Below, in pieces: positions 33,739-42,162 of a DNA stretch of 57,920 nt. Location of the stretch: NCBI GenBank assembly GCA_937925595.1, contig CALALQ010000103.1, positions 1-57,920 on the forward strand, read 5' to 3'. The translations under genes were made by a program, and so were the position numbers. Below the pieces are notes generated by a model, which was given only the letters and a program-made list of their open reading frames with translations, was not told the origin of the DNA and ran no database searches. How positions within the stretch are numbered: the stretch's first letter is position 1; every line of letters begins with the position of its first letter. This DNA comes from an uncultured Demequina sp. (GTDB lineage Bacteria; Actinomycetota; Actinomycetes; Actinomycetales; Demequinaceae).

Positions 33739-35241
33739 TCACGCGTCAACCCACCCCGAGGCCTTTTCCACGGCTTTGTGCCACTCGCGGAGGAGCCGCT
33801 CCACCGTCGGCGCTTCCATGGCGGGCGACCACCGCGCCCCCTCGCGCCAGTTGGCGCGCAGATCGTCAACCGAAGACCAGTAGCCCACCGCGAGCCCGGC
33901 CGCATAGGCCGCGCCCAGCGCGGTGGTCTCCGTGACCTGCGGGCGCACCACGTCCACTCCAAGAACGTCGGCCTGGAACTGCATGAGCAGCGAGTTCGCC
34001 GTCATACCCCCGTCCACCCGGAGTTCCCCCAACCCCACGCCAAGGTCCGCCTCGGCCGCGCGCAGCACGTCCACCGTCTGGAAAGCCGTCGCCTCCAAGA
34101 CCGCCCTCGCCAAGTGACCCTTGTTCGCGTAATGGGTGAGGCCCAAGACCGCTCCCCTAGCGTCCGGCCTCCAATACGGGGCGAAAAGCCCGCTGAAAGC
34201 GGGAACGATGTAGACGCCGCCATTGTCGGGCTCCGACGCTGCGAGGGCTTCGATCTCCGCCGCCGCCTCCACGAGGCCCAGGTTGTCGCGGATCCACTGG
34301 ACCAGCGATCCCGTCACCGCCACGGAGCCCTCGAGGGCGTAGTGCGCGGGCGCGTCTCCCAAGCGGTAGCCCACGGTGGTGATGAGGCCGTGGCGCGAGC
34401 GGACAATGCGCTCGCCCGTTGAGACCAGCAGGAAGTTGCCGGTGCCGTACGTGGACTTGGTGTCGCCCGCCTCGAACGCGACCTGGCCAAAGGTGGCCGC
34501 CTGCTGATCGCCCAAGATGCCGGCGATGGGCACGCCGTCGAGCATGGTGCGAGGGCTGGCGACACCGTGGACCTCGGACGACGAGCGGATCTGCGGGAGC
34601 AGCGCCCGCGGCACGTCGAACGCCGCAAGCAGCTCCTCGCTCCAATCAAGAGTCTCGAGATCCATGAGCAGGGTGCGGGAGGCGTTGGTGACGTCCGTGA
34701 CGTGAATGCCGCCGTCCACGCCGCCCGTGAGGTTCCACACGAGCCACGTGTCGATCGTGCCGAAAGCGAGCTCGCCGCGATCGGCCCGCTCCCGCACGCC
34801 CTCGACGTTCTCGAGGATCCACGCGATCTTGGTGCCAGCGAAGTACGTGGCGAGCGGCAGGCCGGTCGCGTCGCGGAAGCGATCCACGCCGCCATCCGCC
34901 GCGAGCCGGTCCACGATGTCCTGCGAGCGCGTGTCCTGCCACACGATCGCGGGGTACACCGGCTCGCCGGAGGCGCGATCCCAGATCACGGTGGTCTCGC
35001 GCTGGTTCGTGATGCCAACGGCGACCAGGTCGCGGTGGGTGATGTCAGCGTCGGACAGTGCGCCGGCGATGACGCTGCGGACGTTGTCCCAGATCTCGAT
35101 GGGATCGTGCTCCACCCAGCCGGGCGCCGGGTTGTGCTGGCGATGCTCAAGTTGACTGCTCGCCACCGGCCTGCCGGCGCGGTCAAACACGATCGCGCGG
35201 CTCGACGTTGTCCCCTGATCAATCGACAGCACGTACTGCAT
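33739..35241 (-). CDS. glpK: Glycerol kinase
   Basis: Phosphorylates glycerol to sn-glycerol 3-phosphate. The 500-residue length is exact for GlpK. N-terminal [13 protein letters not shown] binds phosphate. [30 protein letters not shown] is the diagnostic glycerol kinase stretch. Further motifs are [24 protein letters not shown] and [19 protein letters not shown]. No glpF or glpD is beside it, so it stands alone. It is divergent from the small NERD-like gene. Confidence 0.97.
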   Translation of the reverse strand: MQYVLSIDQGTTSSRAIVFDRAGRPVASSQLEHRQHNPAPGWVEHDPIEIWDNVRSVIAGALSDADITHRDLVAVGITNQRETTVIWDRASGEPVYPAIVWQDTRSQDIVDRLAADGGVDRFRDATGLPLATYFAGTKIAWILENVEGVRERADRGELAFGTIDTWLVWNLTGGVDGGIHVTDVTNASRTLLMDLETLDWSEELLAAFDVPRALLPQIRSSSEVHGVASPRTMLDGVPIAGILGDQQAATFGQVAFEAGDTKSTYGTGNFLLVSTGERIVRSRHGLITTVGYRLGDAPAHYALEGSVAVTGSLVQWIRDNLGLVEAAAEIEALAASEPDNGGVYIVPAFSGLFAPYWRPDARGAVLGLTHYANKGHLARAVLEATAFQTVDVLRAAEADLGVGLGELRVDGGMTANSLLMQFQADVLGVDVVRPQVTETTALGAAYAAGLAVGYWSSVDDLRANWREGARWSPAMEAPTVERLLREWHKAVEKASGWVDA

Positions 35242-35373
35242 GTCCAGAGCCTGTCACATCCCCGCATGGGGCTGCGGCGAGATGGATCGGACAAATCGCG
35301 TCATAACGCCACGCTCCGCCCCTCTCACACAACATCAGCAGTTCCACGCACCGACGCGAGGGACGGAGGGATC

Positions 35374-35901
35374 ATGACGATCGCGATCGCCGACTGGCGG
35401 CGACTGGGCCACCGCAGCGCCCACCCTGCCAGTGCTGTGCGCGCCAAGATCGCTGACCTCGCGAGTCCCGACACCTGCGTACTCCACACCATCAACGTGG
35501 GCCTTCCCGACTGCGCGATCGACCACCTGGTCATCTCCCCCGCCGGCGTCTTCGCGGTGATTACCAGGGAAGAGACGTCACGCGACGTCCATGTGGACGG
35601 CTACACCATGACCGTGGGCGACACCCAGGTCCCCCACCTGCGCCACGCCAAGTTTGCGGCGGAGCGTGCGAGTACCCTCCTCACCGCGCACACCGACTTC
35701 GCCGTCCCCGTGCGCGGGTGCCTGGTGCTCCTCACCGGCTCGCACGCTCCGCACGTCACCGTCGACCACCGCCCCCACGGCGTCACGGTCCTCACCAAGG
35801 GCGACATCCCGCGCTTCTTCCGTCACCAGCCCGCCATCCTCACGGAAGAGCAGGTCTGGGATCTGCGTGCCATTGCCCGACGCTCGGCGACCTGGGCGTA
35901 G
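35374..35901 (+). CDS. Short NERD-like protein
   Basis: A 175-residue protein that fits the NERD core: LPDCAIDHLVISPAGVFAVITREE gives the strand-turn-strand with the Asp, and CLVLLTGSHAPHV follows. The lysine seen as NTK in the longer protein at 27520 is here TRE, so the catalytic site may be altered. GGACGGAGG lies 4 bp before ATG 35374. The gene ends inside a pair of inverted dispersed 10-mers. Function unknown. Confidence 0.65.
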   Translation: MTIAIADWRRLGHRSAHPASAVRAKIADLASPDTCVLHTINVGLPDCAIDHLVISPAGVFAVITREETSRDVHVDGYTMTVGDTQVPHLRHAKFAAERASTLLTAHTDFAVPVRGCLVLLTGSHAPHVTVDHRPHGVTVLTKGDIPRFFRHQPAILTEEQVWDLRAIARRSATWA

Positions 35902-35921
35902 ACCCCACCACAGCGTCGGGC
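35875..35921. terminator. Inverted pair of the dispersed 10-mer, possible terminator hairpin
   Basis: GCCCGACGCT at 35875 and AGCGTCGGGC at 35912 are exact inverted copies, spaced 27 bases apart around the stop codon of the NERD-like gene. They can form a 10-bp stem. No T-run follows. It is the only place in the window where two copies face each other. Confidence 0.4.
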
Positions 35922-35999
35922 CGGATAGTGCCCAACCGCCACGGGTAACCAGTCGCCAGCGAGGTCAACCCGGCCCTCGCCTACGACAGGAGGCACGAC

Positions 36000-36482
36000 A
36001 TGGCGACACAAACGCTGGACACGCCCGATGAACTGCTGCACTTCCAGCTGCGCACCGCGCTGACGATGGAGGACGACTCGCTGGCCGCGCTTGGCGTGCT
36101 TGAGAAGGCGGCGAAGTCGGCGAAGCTCAAGAAGATGTTCAAGCACCACGCCGACGAGACCAAGGACCAGATCGAGAACCTGCACAAGGTTTTCAAGCTG
36201 CTCGACTTCAAGCAGACCACCGCCCCGTCGCCCAGCACCAAAGGCATCTCGAAGCAGGCGGAGTCGCTCATCAAGCGCTCCGACGACTCGCTCCTGGACC
36301 AGGTGGTGCTGTCGAGCGCACTCGGCAACGAGCACTACGAGATCGCGGCCTACAAGTCGCTGATCATCCCCGTCTCCAAGATGGGACTCGCCGACGCTGC
36401 GGCGCTGCTCACCGACAACCTCGAGCAGGAGACGCACACGAGCGAAGAGCTCAGGGCTGAGCTGGAGCGCATGGCGGCCTAA
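36000..36482 (+). CDS. DUF892 ferritin-like protein (YciE/YciF family)
   Basis: A 160-residue four-helix protein: DELLHFQLRTALTMEDDSLAALGVLEKAA, KHHADETKDQIENLHKVF and LSSALGNEHYEIAAYKSLI give the Glu/His residues expected for a di-metal site. Family members are stress-induced iron-binding proteins. AGGAGG precedes ATG 36000. The DUF6766 gene follows after 3 bp, so they are probably co-expressed in stress. Confidence 0.88.
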   Translation: MATQTLDTPDELLHFQLRTALTMEDDSLAALGVLEKAAKSAKLKKMFKHHADETKDQIENLHKVFKLLDFKQTTAPSPSTKGISKQAESLIKRSDDSLLDQVVLSSALGNEHYEIAAYKSLIIPVSKMGLADAAALLTDNLEQETHTSEELRAELERMAA

Positions 36483-36485
36483 GCC

Positions 36486-37149
36486 ATGAAGACGTGGATG
36501 CGCGAACACGGCCTGCTGTTGGCCAACGCAGGCCTGTTCGTCGCATTCCTCGTGGGCATGACGTTCACGGGGGTGGAATGTCGCAAGCAACGAGGCGCTG
36601 CGGCATGGCGAATCGCCAGAGCCTCTCAGCGCATATCTCGTGAGTGGCGACTTCTACGAGGCGGTCTTTGAGAACTGGGAGAGCGAGTTCCTGCAGATGG
36701 GCTCGTACATCGTCCTCACGATCTTCCTGTTCCAAAAGGGGTCCTCGGAGTCCAAGCCACTGGGCAAGAAGGCTCCGCAAGACGAGGACCCGCGCCGCCA
36801 CGCCTCGGATCCCCATGCCCCGTGGGCCGTGAAGCGCGGCGGATGGGTGCTGTCGCTCTACGAAAACTCCATGCTCATCCTGTTCGCGGTGCTGTTCCTT
36901 GCGGCGTTTGCGGTGCATGCCGCGAGCGGCGCGGCCGCGTACAGCGAGGAGTTGGATCTGCATGGCCAAGAACCCATAGGCGCGCTTGCCTATGTCGGCA
37001 CGTCGCAGTTCTGGTTCGAGTCCTTCCAAAACTGGCAGTCCGAGTTTATGGTCGTTGCACTGCTGATTGGCGCGGCCGTGTACCTCCGCCAACGCGGATC
37101 GAGCGAATCCAAGCCAGTCCACGCGCCCCACAGCGAAACCGGCGACTGA
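36486..37149 (+). pseudogene. DUF6766-family membrane protein, frameshifted at a G-run
   Basis: The frame starting at ATG 36486 encodes the first TM (MREHGLLLANAGLFVAFLVG) and breaks after TFTG. A second frame continues with WNVASNEALRHGESPEPLSA, then FYEAVFENWESEFLQMG and two more TM segments to a stop at 37149. Deleting one base of the five-G run at 36569-36573 would restore one ~220-residue protein with the EAVFENWESEFLQMGSY hallmark of DUF6766. Because the rest is intact, a homopolymer sequencing error or phase variation is as likely as true loss. It is linked to the DUF892 gene. Confidence 0.8.
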
Positions 37150-37189
37150 CCCTTCCTCCGGCCGACGCCTGGATGCGCGGGGACGCGAA

Positions 37190-37224
37190 GGGCCGGGTCA
37201 CCTCTGTGGTGACCCGGCCCTGTT
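37190..37224. terminator. Strong intrinsic terminator
   Basis: GGGCCGGGTCACC (37190-37202) pairs perfectly with GGTGACCCGGCCC (37208-37220) around a 5-base loop, followed by TGTTGCTTG. It lies between the convergent DUF6766 and hsp20 genes and may serve both. Confidence 0.9.
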
Positions 37225-37243
37225 GCTTGCCTCAGCGTCGGGC

Positions 37244-37684
37244 TTACTTGGCCTCAACCTGAATGCGGCGAGGCTTGGCCGACTCTGCCTTGGGGACGGT
37301 GATGGTGAGCAGGCCGTCGCGGTAGCTCGCGGTGACGCCGTCCGGGTCCACCCGGTCCGGAAGGCGAACGGCGCGGTGGAAGCGGCCAAAGCGGCGCTCC
37401 ACGCGGCGGAACCCGTCGACGCTCTTGTCCTCGTAGAAGTCGCGCTGACCGGCGATGGTGAGCACGTTCTCTTCCATCGAGACCTCGACGTCCTCCGCGG
37501 CGATGCCGGGGAGCTCGAAGTGAAGCGTGAAGTTGTCGTCCGTCTCTTCGACGTCGAGCGCGGGCGCAAACGCTCCCGTGAGCGGGGCCTCCGCCTCAGC
37601 GAAGAAGTTGTTCACGATGCGCTCGAACTCGTCCTGCCACAAAGAAGTGGCCGAGAGCGGGCGGCGGAGCAGTTCGCGTGCCAT
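37244..37684 (-). CDS. hsp20: Small heat-shock protein Hsp20 (alpha-crystallin)
   Basis: A 146-residue ATP-independent holdase. The alpha-crystallin domain runs from about residue 40 to 140, with ELPGIAAEDVEVSMEENVLTI and the C-terminal GLLTITVPK signature; the usual I/V-x-I/V tail is present as RIQVE. ATG 37684 has a perfect AAGGAGG at 7 bp, which decides the start over a longer upstream frame. Expression is expected to be heat-inducible through the HAIR element about 90 bp upstream. Confidence 0.95.
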   Translation of the reverse strand: MARELLRRPLSATSLWQDEFERIVNNFFAEAEAPLTGAFAPALDVEETDDNFTLHFELPGIAAEDVEVSMEENVLTIAGQRDFYEDKSVDGFRRVERRFGRFHRAVRLPDRVDPDGVTASYRDGLLTITVPKAESAKPRRIQVEAK

Positions 37685-37769
37685 GTCAGACCTCCTTGTG
37701 TTGTGTTGCTCCACGGAGGCCCGGTGCCTCCGGGGAGGGGGCGGCTGGTGTTGCCGCTCCATGGCAACA

Positions 37770-37803
37770 ATTATAAGAGTTGAGTGTGGTTCGCTCAACT
37801 CTT
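37770..37803 (-). promoter_or_regulatory. hsp20 promoter with HspR-type HAIR operator
   Basis: AAGAGTTGAG (37775-37784) and CTCAACTCTT (37794-37803) are perfect inverted arms with 9 bases between. This is the TTGAG-N9-CTCAA layout of the HspR-associated inverted repeat. On the minus strand, TTGAGC (-35), 17 bp and TATAAT (-10, 37770-37775) form a good promoter that the operator covers. HspR itself is not in the window. Confidence 0.85.
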
Positions 37804-37807
37804 CACT

Positions 37808-37863
37808 GGTTGCGGTATCTGAGTGTCGCGAAACGGCCGTTTCGCGACACTCACGAACCGCAA
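37808..37863. repeat. 57-bp palindromic element, left copy
   Basis: The core 37820-37853 is a perfect 34-bp palindrome beginning TGAGTGTCGCGAAAC. Outer arms TTGCGGT/ACCGCAA extend the symmetry imperfectly. The reverse complement of the whole element recurs at 38894-38950 on the other side of the AbiEi/DUF559 gene, differing mainly at the centre. Confidence 0.9.
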
Positions 37864-37891
37864 ACCCGCTGACGGCGTCGTCGCGCGGGCG

Positions 37892-38815
37892 TTAACGCAG
37901 CACGGTCACGCGCGCGGCGCGCAGCTCTCGGTACTGCTGTCGGCACCACTCGGGCCGCTGAGTCAGATCGCGGTATGTGAGCCGCAGCGGCTCAATGCCC
38001 TCGCCACGCATGTCGGAGTCGCGTCGGCGATCGCTCTCGAACGCGTCTGTCCCACCGTGTGTGCCACCCCCGTCGAACTCGAGGTCAATCATCGCGTCCG
38101 GGTCAAACGCGTCCATGATGCGCTTCCTGCCCGACGCGCGGATCTCAACCTGCCACCGGAGTTGCGGGAAGAGCCTGGGTGGAAACACCTCGCGCCACGC
38201 GACCCACTCGAGGTAGCTGGTGACCTCCGCACCGGCCACGGAGATGAGCTCGGCGAAGATCGCACGCTTGGGCATCTGCTTGCGCCGCTTCAGTGCGTCG
38301 CGCAGTTCGGCGGGCGTCACGATCTCCCGCCGAACCGCCTCAATAGCGGTGGCCGCACCGACCTGGAGGCCAGCTTCGCGCCACACCTGGACCACAGCGT
38401 CGGCCGCCCCGACTACCGGAACCCCCTGCCATGCGTGCGTCTGTCCTTCATGCGGAACCCGCAGCGTCCGGGCCCAGCCGGGCACCTTGACATGCCACTG
38501 GCGGGGAACCTGGAGCGTGATGCGAGCAGGGGGTTCGTCGGTGATGCCCCAGATGTGGGAGGCGGCGAGGCCAGTGACTCGACCGTCGGTGCCCGCGAGG
38601 GTGGTGAGCGCGAGAGCTCGGACGGCAAAGTCGCGGCAGCGTCCGGCGCTTCCGTAGATGCCGGGGAGGACGGACTCGATAAGGCGTGCATCGCGCGCGG
38701 TGCGGACGGCACGCGTGCCGAACTCCTCGCACAGGTCGCTCCATGTCCGGGCGAGTGCGGTCTCGACGGCGACCGCCACCGCGGCCGCGCGAGCGATGCG
38801 TGAACCGTTGGGCAT
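37892..38815 (-). CDS. AbiEi-like / DUF559 (Vsr-fold endonuclease-like) protein
   Basis: A 307-residue protein. The N-terminal half resembles type IV antitoxin AbiEi DNA-binding regions (PGIYGSAG, then LAASHIWGI). The C-terminal half has a DUF559/Vsr-like nuclease fold: Glu203 (SYLEW), an acidic strand MDAFDPDAMIDLEFDG with Asp240, Asp244, Glu246 and Asp248, then Arg264-Asp266 and GIEPLRLTYRDL. Such proteins are common in actinobacteria, often as paralogues with no AbiEii toxin; none is adjacent here either. Both flanks carry inverted copies of a palindromic element, so the unit could be mobile. Function unknown. Confidence 0.75.
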   Translation of the reverse strand: MPNGSRIARAAAVAVAVETALARTWSDLCEEFGTRAVRTARDARLIESVLPGIYGSAGRCRDFAVRALALTTLAGTDGRVTGLAASHIWGITDEPPARITLQVPRQWHVKVPGWARTLRVPHEGQTHAWQGVPVVGAADAVVQVWREAGLQVGAATAIEAVRREIVTPAELRDALKRRKQMPKRAIFAELISVAGAEVTSYLEWVAWREVFPPRLFPQLRWQVEIRASGRKRIMDAFDPDAMIDLEFDGGGTHGGTDAFESDRRRDSDMRGEGIEPLRLTYRDLTQRPEWCRQQYRELRAARVTVLR

Positions 38816-38893
38816 GCGGCGAACGTAGTTCGCGACACCCGTCCACGGCGCGGCTCAACGCGAATCTGTGGAGAACTCCAGGTCTCCCGGCGT

Positions 38894-38950
38894 GTTGCGG
38901 TTCGTGAGTGTCGCGAAAACGCAGTTTCGCGACACTCAGATACCGCAACC
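38894..38950. repeat. 57-bp palindromic element, right copy (inverted)
   Basis: Reverse complement of the element at 37808-37863, with the same outer arms and a 34-bp core (38905-38938). The centre is less symmetric here (an ACGCAG loop between 14-bp arms). Together the two copies bracket exactly one gene. Confidence 0.9.
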
Positions 38951-38994
38951 AGGAGCGCGGGAGCGCGGGCCGCAACCAGCAAGAAGCCGCGACG

Positions 38995-39504
38995 CTAGAT
39001 GCGCCACTCCGGTTCTGATCCTCGCGGGATCGATGGCACCTGGGGGCCAAGGCGCGGGGTCCACGCGTCCTCGCTGTCGTAGAGCTTGCGGATGTCCTCG
39101 GGGAAGTCGCCGGTCACGAGCAGGTCGAACGTGACCTCATCGAACACGGAACGCACCGCGGACCGCGCCGCGACCCACACCTCCTGCAGGTGGCGCAGCG
39201 CCGGCGGGTAGGTGACCTCGTCGGGACGCAGGCCGTGCACGTCGGCGAGAGGGCCGTCGATGGCGCGCAGCACCTCGCCCACCGTGATCTCGCTGGGGGC
39301 GCGGCGCAGGGCGTATCCGCCGTCGGCGCCACGAGTGGACGTGACGATGGCGGCCTTGCGAAGGTCTGACAGCACCGCCTCGAGGAACTTGCGGGGAAGT
39401 TCGTACGCGTCGGCGATCACCTGCGCGGAAGCGCGCTCCGGATAGACCCCCGCGAGATAGGTCACCGCGCGCGCGGCGTAGTCACCTTTAGCTGAGACGT
39501 GCAT
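38995..39504 (-). CDS. Rrf2-family transcriptional regulator
   Basis: A 169-residue regulator with an Rrf2 winged helix: SAKGDYAARAVTYLA, the helix-turn-helix ASAQVIADAYELPRKFLEAVL, and the wing GADGGYALRRAP. The usual three clustered cysteines of IscR/NsrR are absent, so it does not hold an Fe-S cluster. A CymR-like cysteine-metabolism role would fit. It is the last gene of the sulfate-transport operon, 9 bp after cysA, and may regulate it. Confidence 0.9.
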   Translation of the reverse strand: MHVSAKGDYAARAVTYLAGVYPERASAQVIADAYELPRKFLEAVLSDLRKAAIVTSTRGADGGYALRRAPSEITVGEVLRAIDGPLADVHGLRPDEVTYPPALRHLQEVWVAARSAVRSVFDEVTFDLLVTGDFPEDIRKLYDSEDAWTPRLGPQVPSIPRGSEPEWRI

Positions 39505-39513
39505 GCGGTAACT

Positions 39514-40485
39514 CTATCCGGCCTTGGAGGGTTCGATTCGGGGCGCCCCTGGTGCGAGCCGCAGCCACACCTCGTCACCAACGCTCGCGCCGATCTGGTC
39601 AATGTGGGAACGGATCAGTTGGACTGTGGTCTCCTCCCCTTCATTGGCCGACGCTGTGAGCCGCACCTCGTTGCCCACCCGTTGGAGTCCGGTCACCGTG
39701 GCGCGGATGCCACCGGCGACGGCGAGCCCGTACACATCGATGTCGTGCGGGCGGACGATGTCGCCGTTGAAGGAGGTGGTGGGGCCGAGGAACTTCATGA
39801 CGAACGGATTGGCGGGCCGGTCGTAGACCTCCTCCGGGGTGCCCACCTGCTCCACGACGCCGTTGGAGATGACCACGACGTCGTCGGCGACTTCGAGCGC
39901 CTCTTCCTGGTCGTGGGTGACGAACACGGTGGTCACGTGAACCTCGTCGTGGAGTCGGCGCAGCCATTGACGCAGCTCTTTGCGGACCTGGGCGTCGAGC
40001 GCACCGAACGGCTCATCGAGCAGCAGCACTGTGGGTTCCACGGCGAGGGCTCGCGCCAGCGCCATGCGCTGGCGCTGCCCGCCGCTCAGCTGCGACGGCA
40101 GGCGGTCAGCGAACTGCGTCAAATGAACAAGCGCAAGCAGCTCCGCGACCCGTTCGCGGATCTCCTCCTTGGGGCGCTTGCGGATCTCGAGCCCAAACGC
40201 GACGTTCTTCGCCACGGTCATGTGTTTGAACGCGGCGTAGTGCTGGAACACGAAGCCCACGTTGCGTCGCTGCGGCGGCAACTTGGTGGCATCCACACCC
40301 TCGATGACCACGCGACCCTCGTCCGCGGTCTCAAGTCCCGCGATGATGCGCAGCAGCGTGGACTTGCCGCCGCCGGACGGGCCAAGGAGCGCCGTGAGCT
40401 GTCCCGTGGGAATGGACAGGTTGATGTTGTCGAGCGCGACAAACGAGCCGAACTTCTTGCCGACTCCTTCTATCTCGATGCTCAT
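39514..40485 (-). CDS. cysA: Sulfate/thiosulfate ABC transporter ATP-binding protein
   Basis: A 323-residue CysA. Walker [17 protein letters not shown], signature [15 protein letters not shown], Walker [16 protein letters not shown], and [14 protein letters not shown] are all intact. The C-terminal part (about 235-320) is the regulatory domain with a TOBE-like stretch. It overlaps cysW by an ATGA and is followed by the Rrf2 gene. It couples ATP hydrolysis to sulfate import. Confidence 0.95.
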   Translation of the reverse strand: MSIEIEGVGKKFGSFVALDNINLSIPTGQLTALLGPSGGGKSTLLRIIAGLETADEGRVVIEGVDATKLPPQRRNVGFVFQHYAAFKHMTVAKNVAFGLEIRKRPKEEIRERVAELLALVHLTQFADRLPSQLSGGQRQRMALARALAVEPTVLLLDEPFGALDAQVRKELRQWLRRLHDEVHVTTVFVTHDQEEALEVADDVVVISNGVVEQVGTPEEVYDRPANPFVMKFLGPTTSFNGDIVRPHDIDVYGLAVAGGIRATVTGLQRVGNEVRLTASANEGEETTVQLIRSHIDQIGASVGDEVWLRLAPGAPRIEPSKAG

Positions 40486-41300
40486 TTGGGGTCCTTCACT
40501 TCCGCGCGGGAGCGCAATAGTCCCACCACGATGATGGTGATGATGGAGATGAGCGCGAGGAGGCTCGCGATCGCGAATGCCTTCTCTTGGTCAAAGTCGA
40601 AGTACAGCTGCTCGACCATGAGCGTTGCCGTCTGCGTCTGGCCAATGAGGTTGCCGCTGACAACCTTCACGGCCCCGAACTCGCCGATCGAGCGAGCAAG
40701 GCACAGCACGATGCCGTATGTGAGTCCCCACTTGATCGAGGGGATGGTGATGCGCCAGAACGTCTGCCAGCTGTTGGCGCCAAGCGACCGCGCGGCCTGC
40801 TCCTGCTCCGTCCCCACCTCGTGCAGCACGGGCACCACCTCGCGGATGATGAGCGGCAGCGCCACGAAGGTGGTCGCCAGCACAATCGCTGGCGTGGAGA
40901 ACAGCACCTGGATTCCTGCCTGGCTGAGCGGCACGCCAAACACGCCGCCCGTCGTGGAATACACGAGCACAATCGACAGGCCCACCACAATCGGCGAAAC
41001 CGAAAGTGGCAGGTCTACCAGCGCGTTCAGCAACTTCTTGCCGGGGAATCGGTAGCGCACCAGCAGGATGGACATCGTCACGCCAAACAGCGTGTTGAGC
41101 AGCACTGACCAGAACGTCGCGACTGCCGTGAGCCGCAGCGACTTGATCACGAGCGGGTCGGTGAACGTCTCGATGACGGGCTCCAGCCCGTCGCCGAACG
41201 TGTTCCAGAACACCAGCCCCACCGGCCACGCCACCAAGAACGCCACATAGACAATGGCGATCCAGCGCAGGATGTGCTTCGAGGCTCTCGAGTTACCCAC
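40482..41300 (-). CDS. cysW: Sulfate ABC transporter permease CysW
   Basis: A 272-residue inner-membrane permease with about six TM helices and the cytoplasmic EAA loop [43 protein letters not shown] is typical of CysW. The true start is probably GTG 41300, overlapping the cysT stop by 8 bp. An upstream ATG frame would add an unlikely Cys-rich extension. It forms a heterodimer with CysT. Confidence 0.93.
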   Translation of the reverse strand: MGNSRASKHILRWIAIVYVAFLVAWPVGLVFWNTFGDGLEPVIETFTDPLVIKSLRLTAVATFWSVLLNTLFGVTMSILLVRYRFPGKKLLNALVDLPLSVSPIVVGLSIVLVYSTTGGVFGVPLSQAGIQVLFSTPAIVLATTFVALPLIIREVVPVLHEVGTEQEQAARSLGANSWQTFWRITIPSIKWGLTYGIVLCLARSIGEFGAVKVVSGNLIGQTQTATLMVEQLYFDFDQEKAFAIASLLALISIITIIVVGLLRSRAEVKDPK

Positions 41301-42162
41301 GGCGCGCAATCCTTCGCTGCAGCACATCGAGCGCAACAATCACGAGCAGCGCCACGATCAGAATCACGGTCGCGACCGCCGCGGCCTGCGCGCCCTGCCC
41401 TCCCTCGATGTAGGTGAGGATCCGCACGCTCGTCACCTCTGTGCGTAGCGCGAGGTTGCCGCTGATGAGCACCAGGGACCCATACTCGGATACCGCGCGC
41501 GCAAACGACAGCGCGGCTCCCGCGGCAATCGCCGGGGCAAGGGCCGGCAAGACCACTCGGGTAAGGGTCTGCCTGCCCGACGCTCCCAGCGAGCGAGCGG
41601 CCTGCTCCACCTCAGGATCGAGTTCCTCGAGCACGGGTTGAACGGCCCTCACCACAAACGGCAGGGTCACGAAGGCGAAGGCAAGGAACACAGCGGCACG
41701 CGTGTTCGCCACGTCGATCCCGATGGGGCTGCGGGGGCCATACAGACCCAGCAGCACCAGGCCAGCCACAATGGTGGGGAGCGCGAACGGGACGTCGATG
41801 ATGATCTCGAGCAGCCGTTTTCCAGGGAACTTATCCCTCACCAGCACCCACGCGATGATCGTGCCGATCACCACGTTGACCACCGTGACGAGTGCCGCTT
41901 CACCCAGCGTCAGCAGGATCGCCGCGAAGGTCTGCGCATTCGTCAGCGTCGAGAGGAACGGTCCAAAGCCGCCCGCGAGCGCCGTGCCAACCACCACCGC
42001 GAGCGGGATCAGCACCAGGATCGAGAACCACAGCACCGCGATGCCGAGCGCGAGTCCAGAGCTCTTGGTCAGTGTTGATCGCGGCCTGCTCCGGACAGCC
42101 CGAGGGCCGAACCGCGGGGTGCGGTCCGTCCCAGGGGTTGATGTCTCAAGACTGTCCGTCAC
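41293..42162 (-). CDS. cysT: Sulfate ABC transporter permease CysT
   Basis: A 289-residue permease with about six TM helices. The EAA loop reads [31 protein letters not shown], and VPFALPTIVAGLVLLGLYG is a CysT signature. GTG 42162 overlaps the binding-protein stop in a GTGA. It pairs with CysW to form the channel. Confidence 0.94.
   Translation of the reverse strand: MTDSLETSTPGTDRTPRFGPRAVRSRPRSTLTKSSGLALGIAVLWFSILVLIPLAVVVGTALAGGFGPFLSTLTNAQTFAAILLTLGEAALVTVVNVVIGTIIAWVLVRDKFPGKRLLEIIIDVPFALPTIVAGLVLLGLYGPRSPIGIDVANTRAAVFLAFAFVTLPFVVRAVQPVLEELDPEVEQAARSLGASGRQTLTRVVLPALAPAIAAGAALSFARAVSEYGSLVLISGNLALRTEVTSVRILTYIEGGQGAQAAAVATVILIVALLVIVALDVLQRRIARRG

Noticed and set aside
34567..35373. 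Long plus-strand open frame ahead of the NERD-like gene
   Set aside because: It is antisense to glpK. The ribosome binding site and NERD-like sequence begin only at 35374.
38413..38982. Minus-strand open frame running through the right palindromic element
   Set aside because: It overlaps the AbiEi/DUF559 gene in another frame, and its N-terminus is just a translation of the palindrome.
39525..39545. A GGTTCGATTC stretch like a tRNA T-arm
   Set aside because: It lies within the C-terminal codons of cysA, and no acceptor stem, anticodon arm or CCA context can be built around it.
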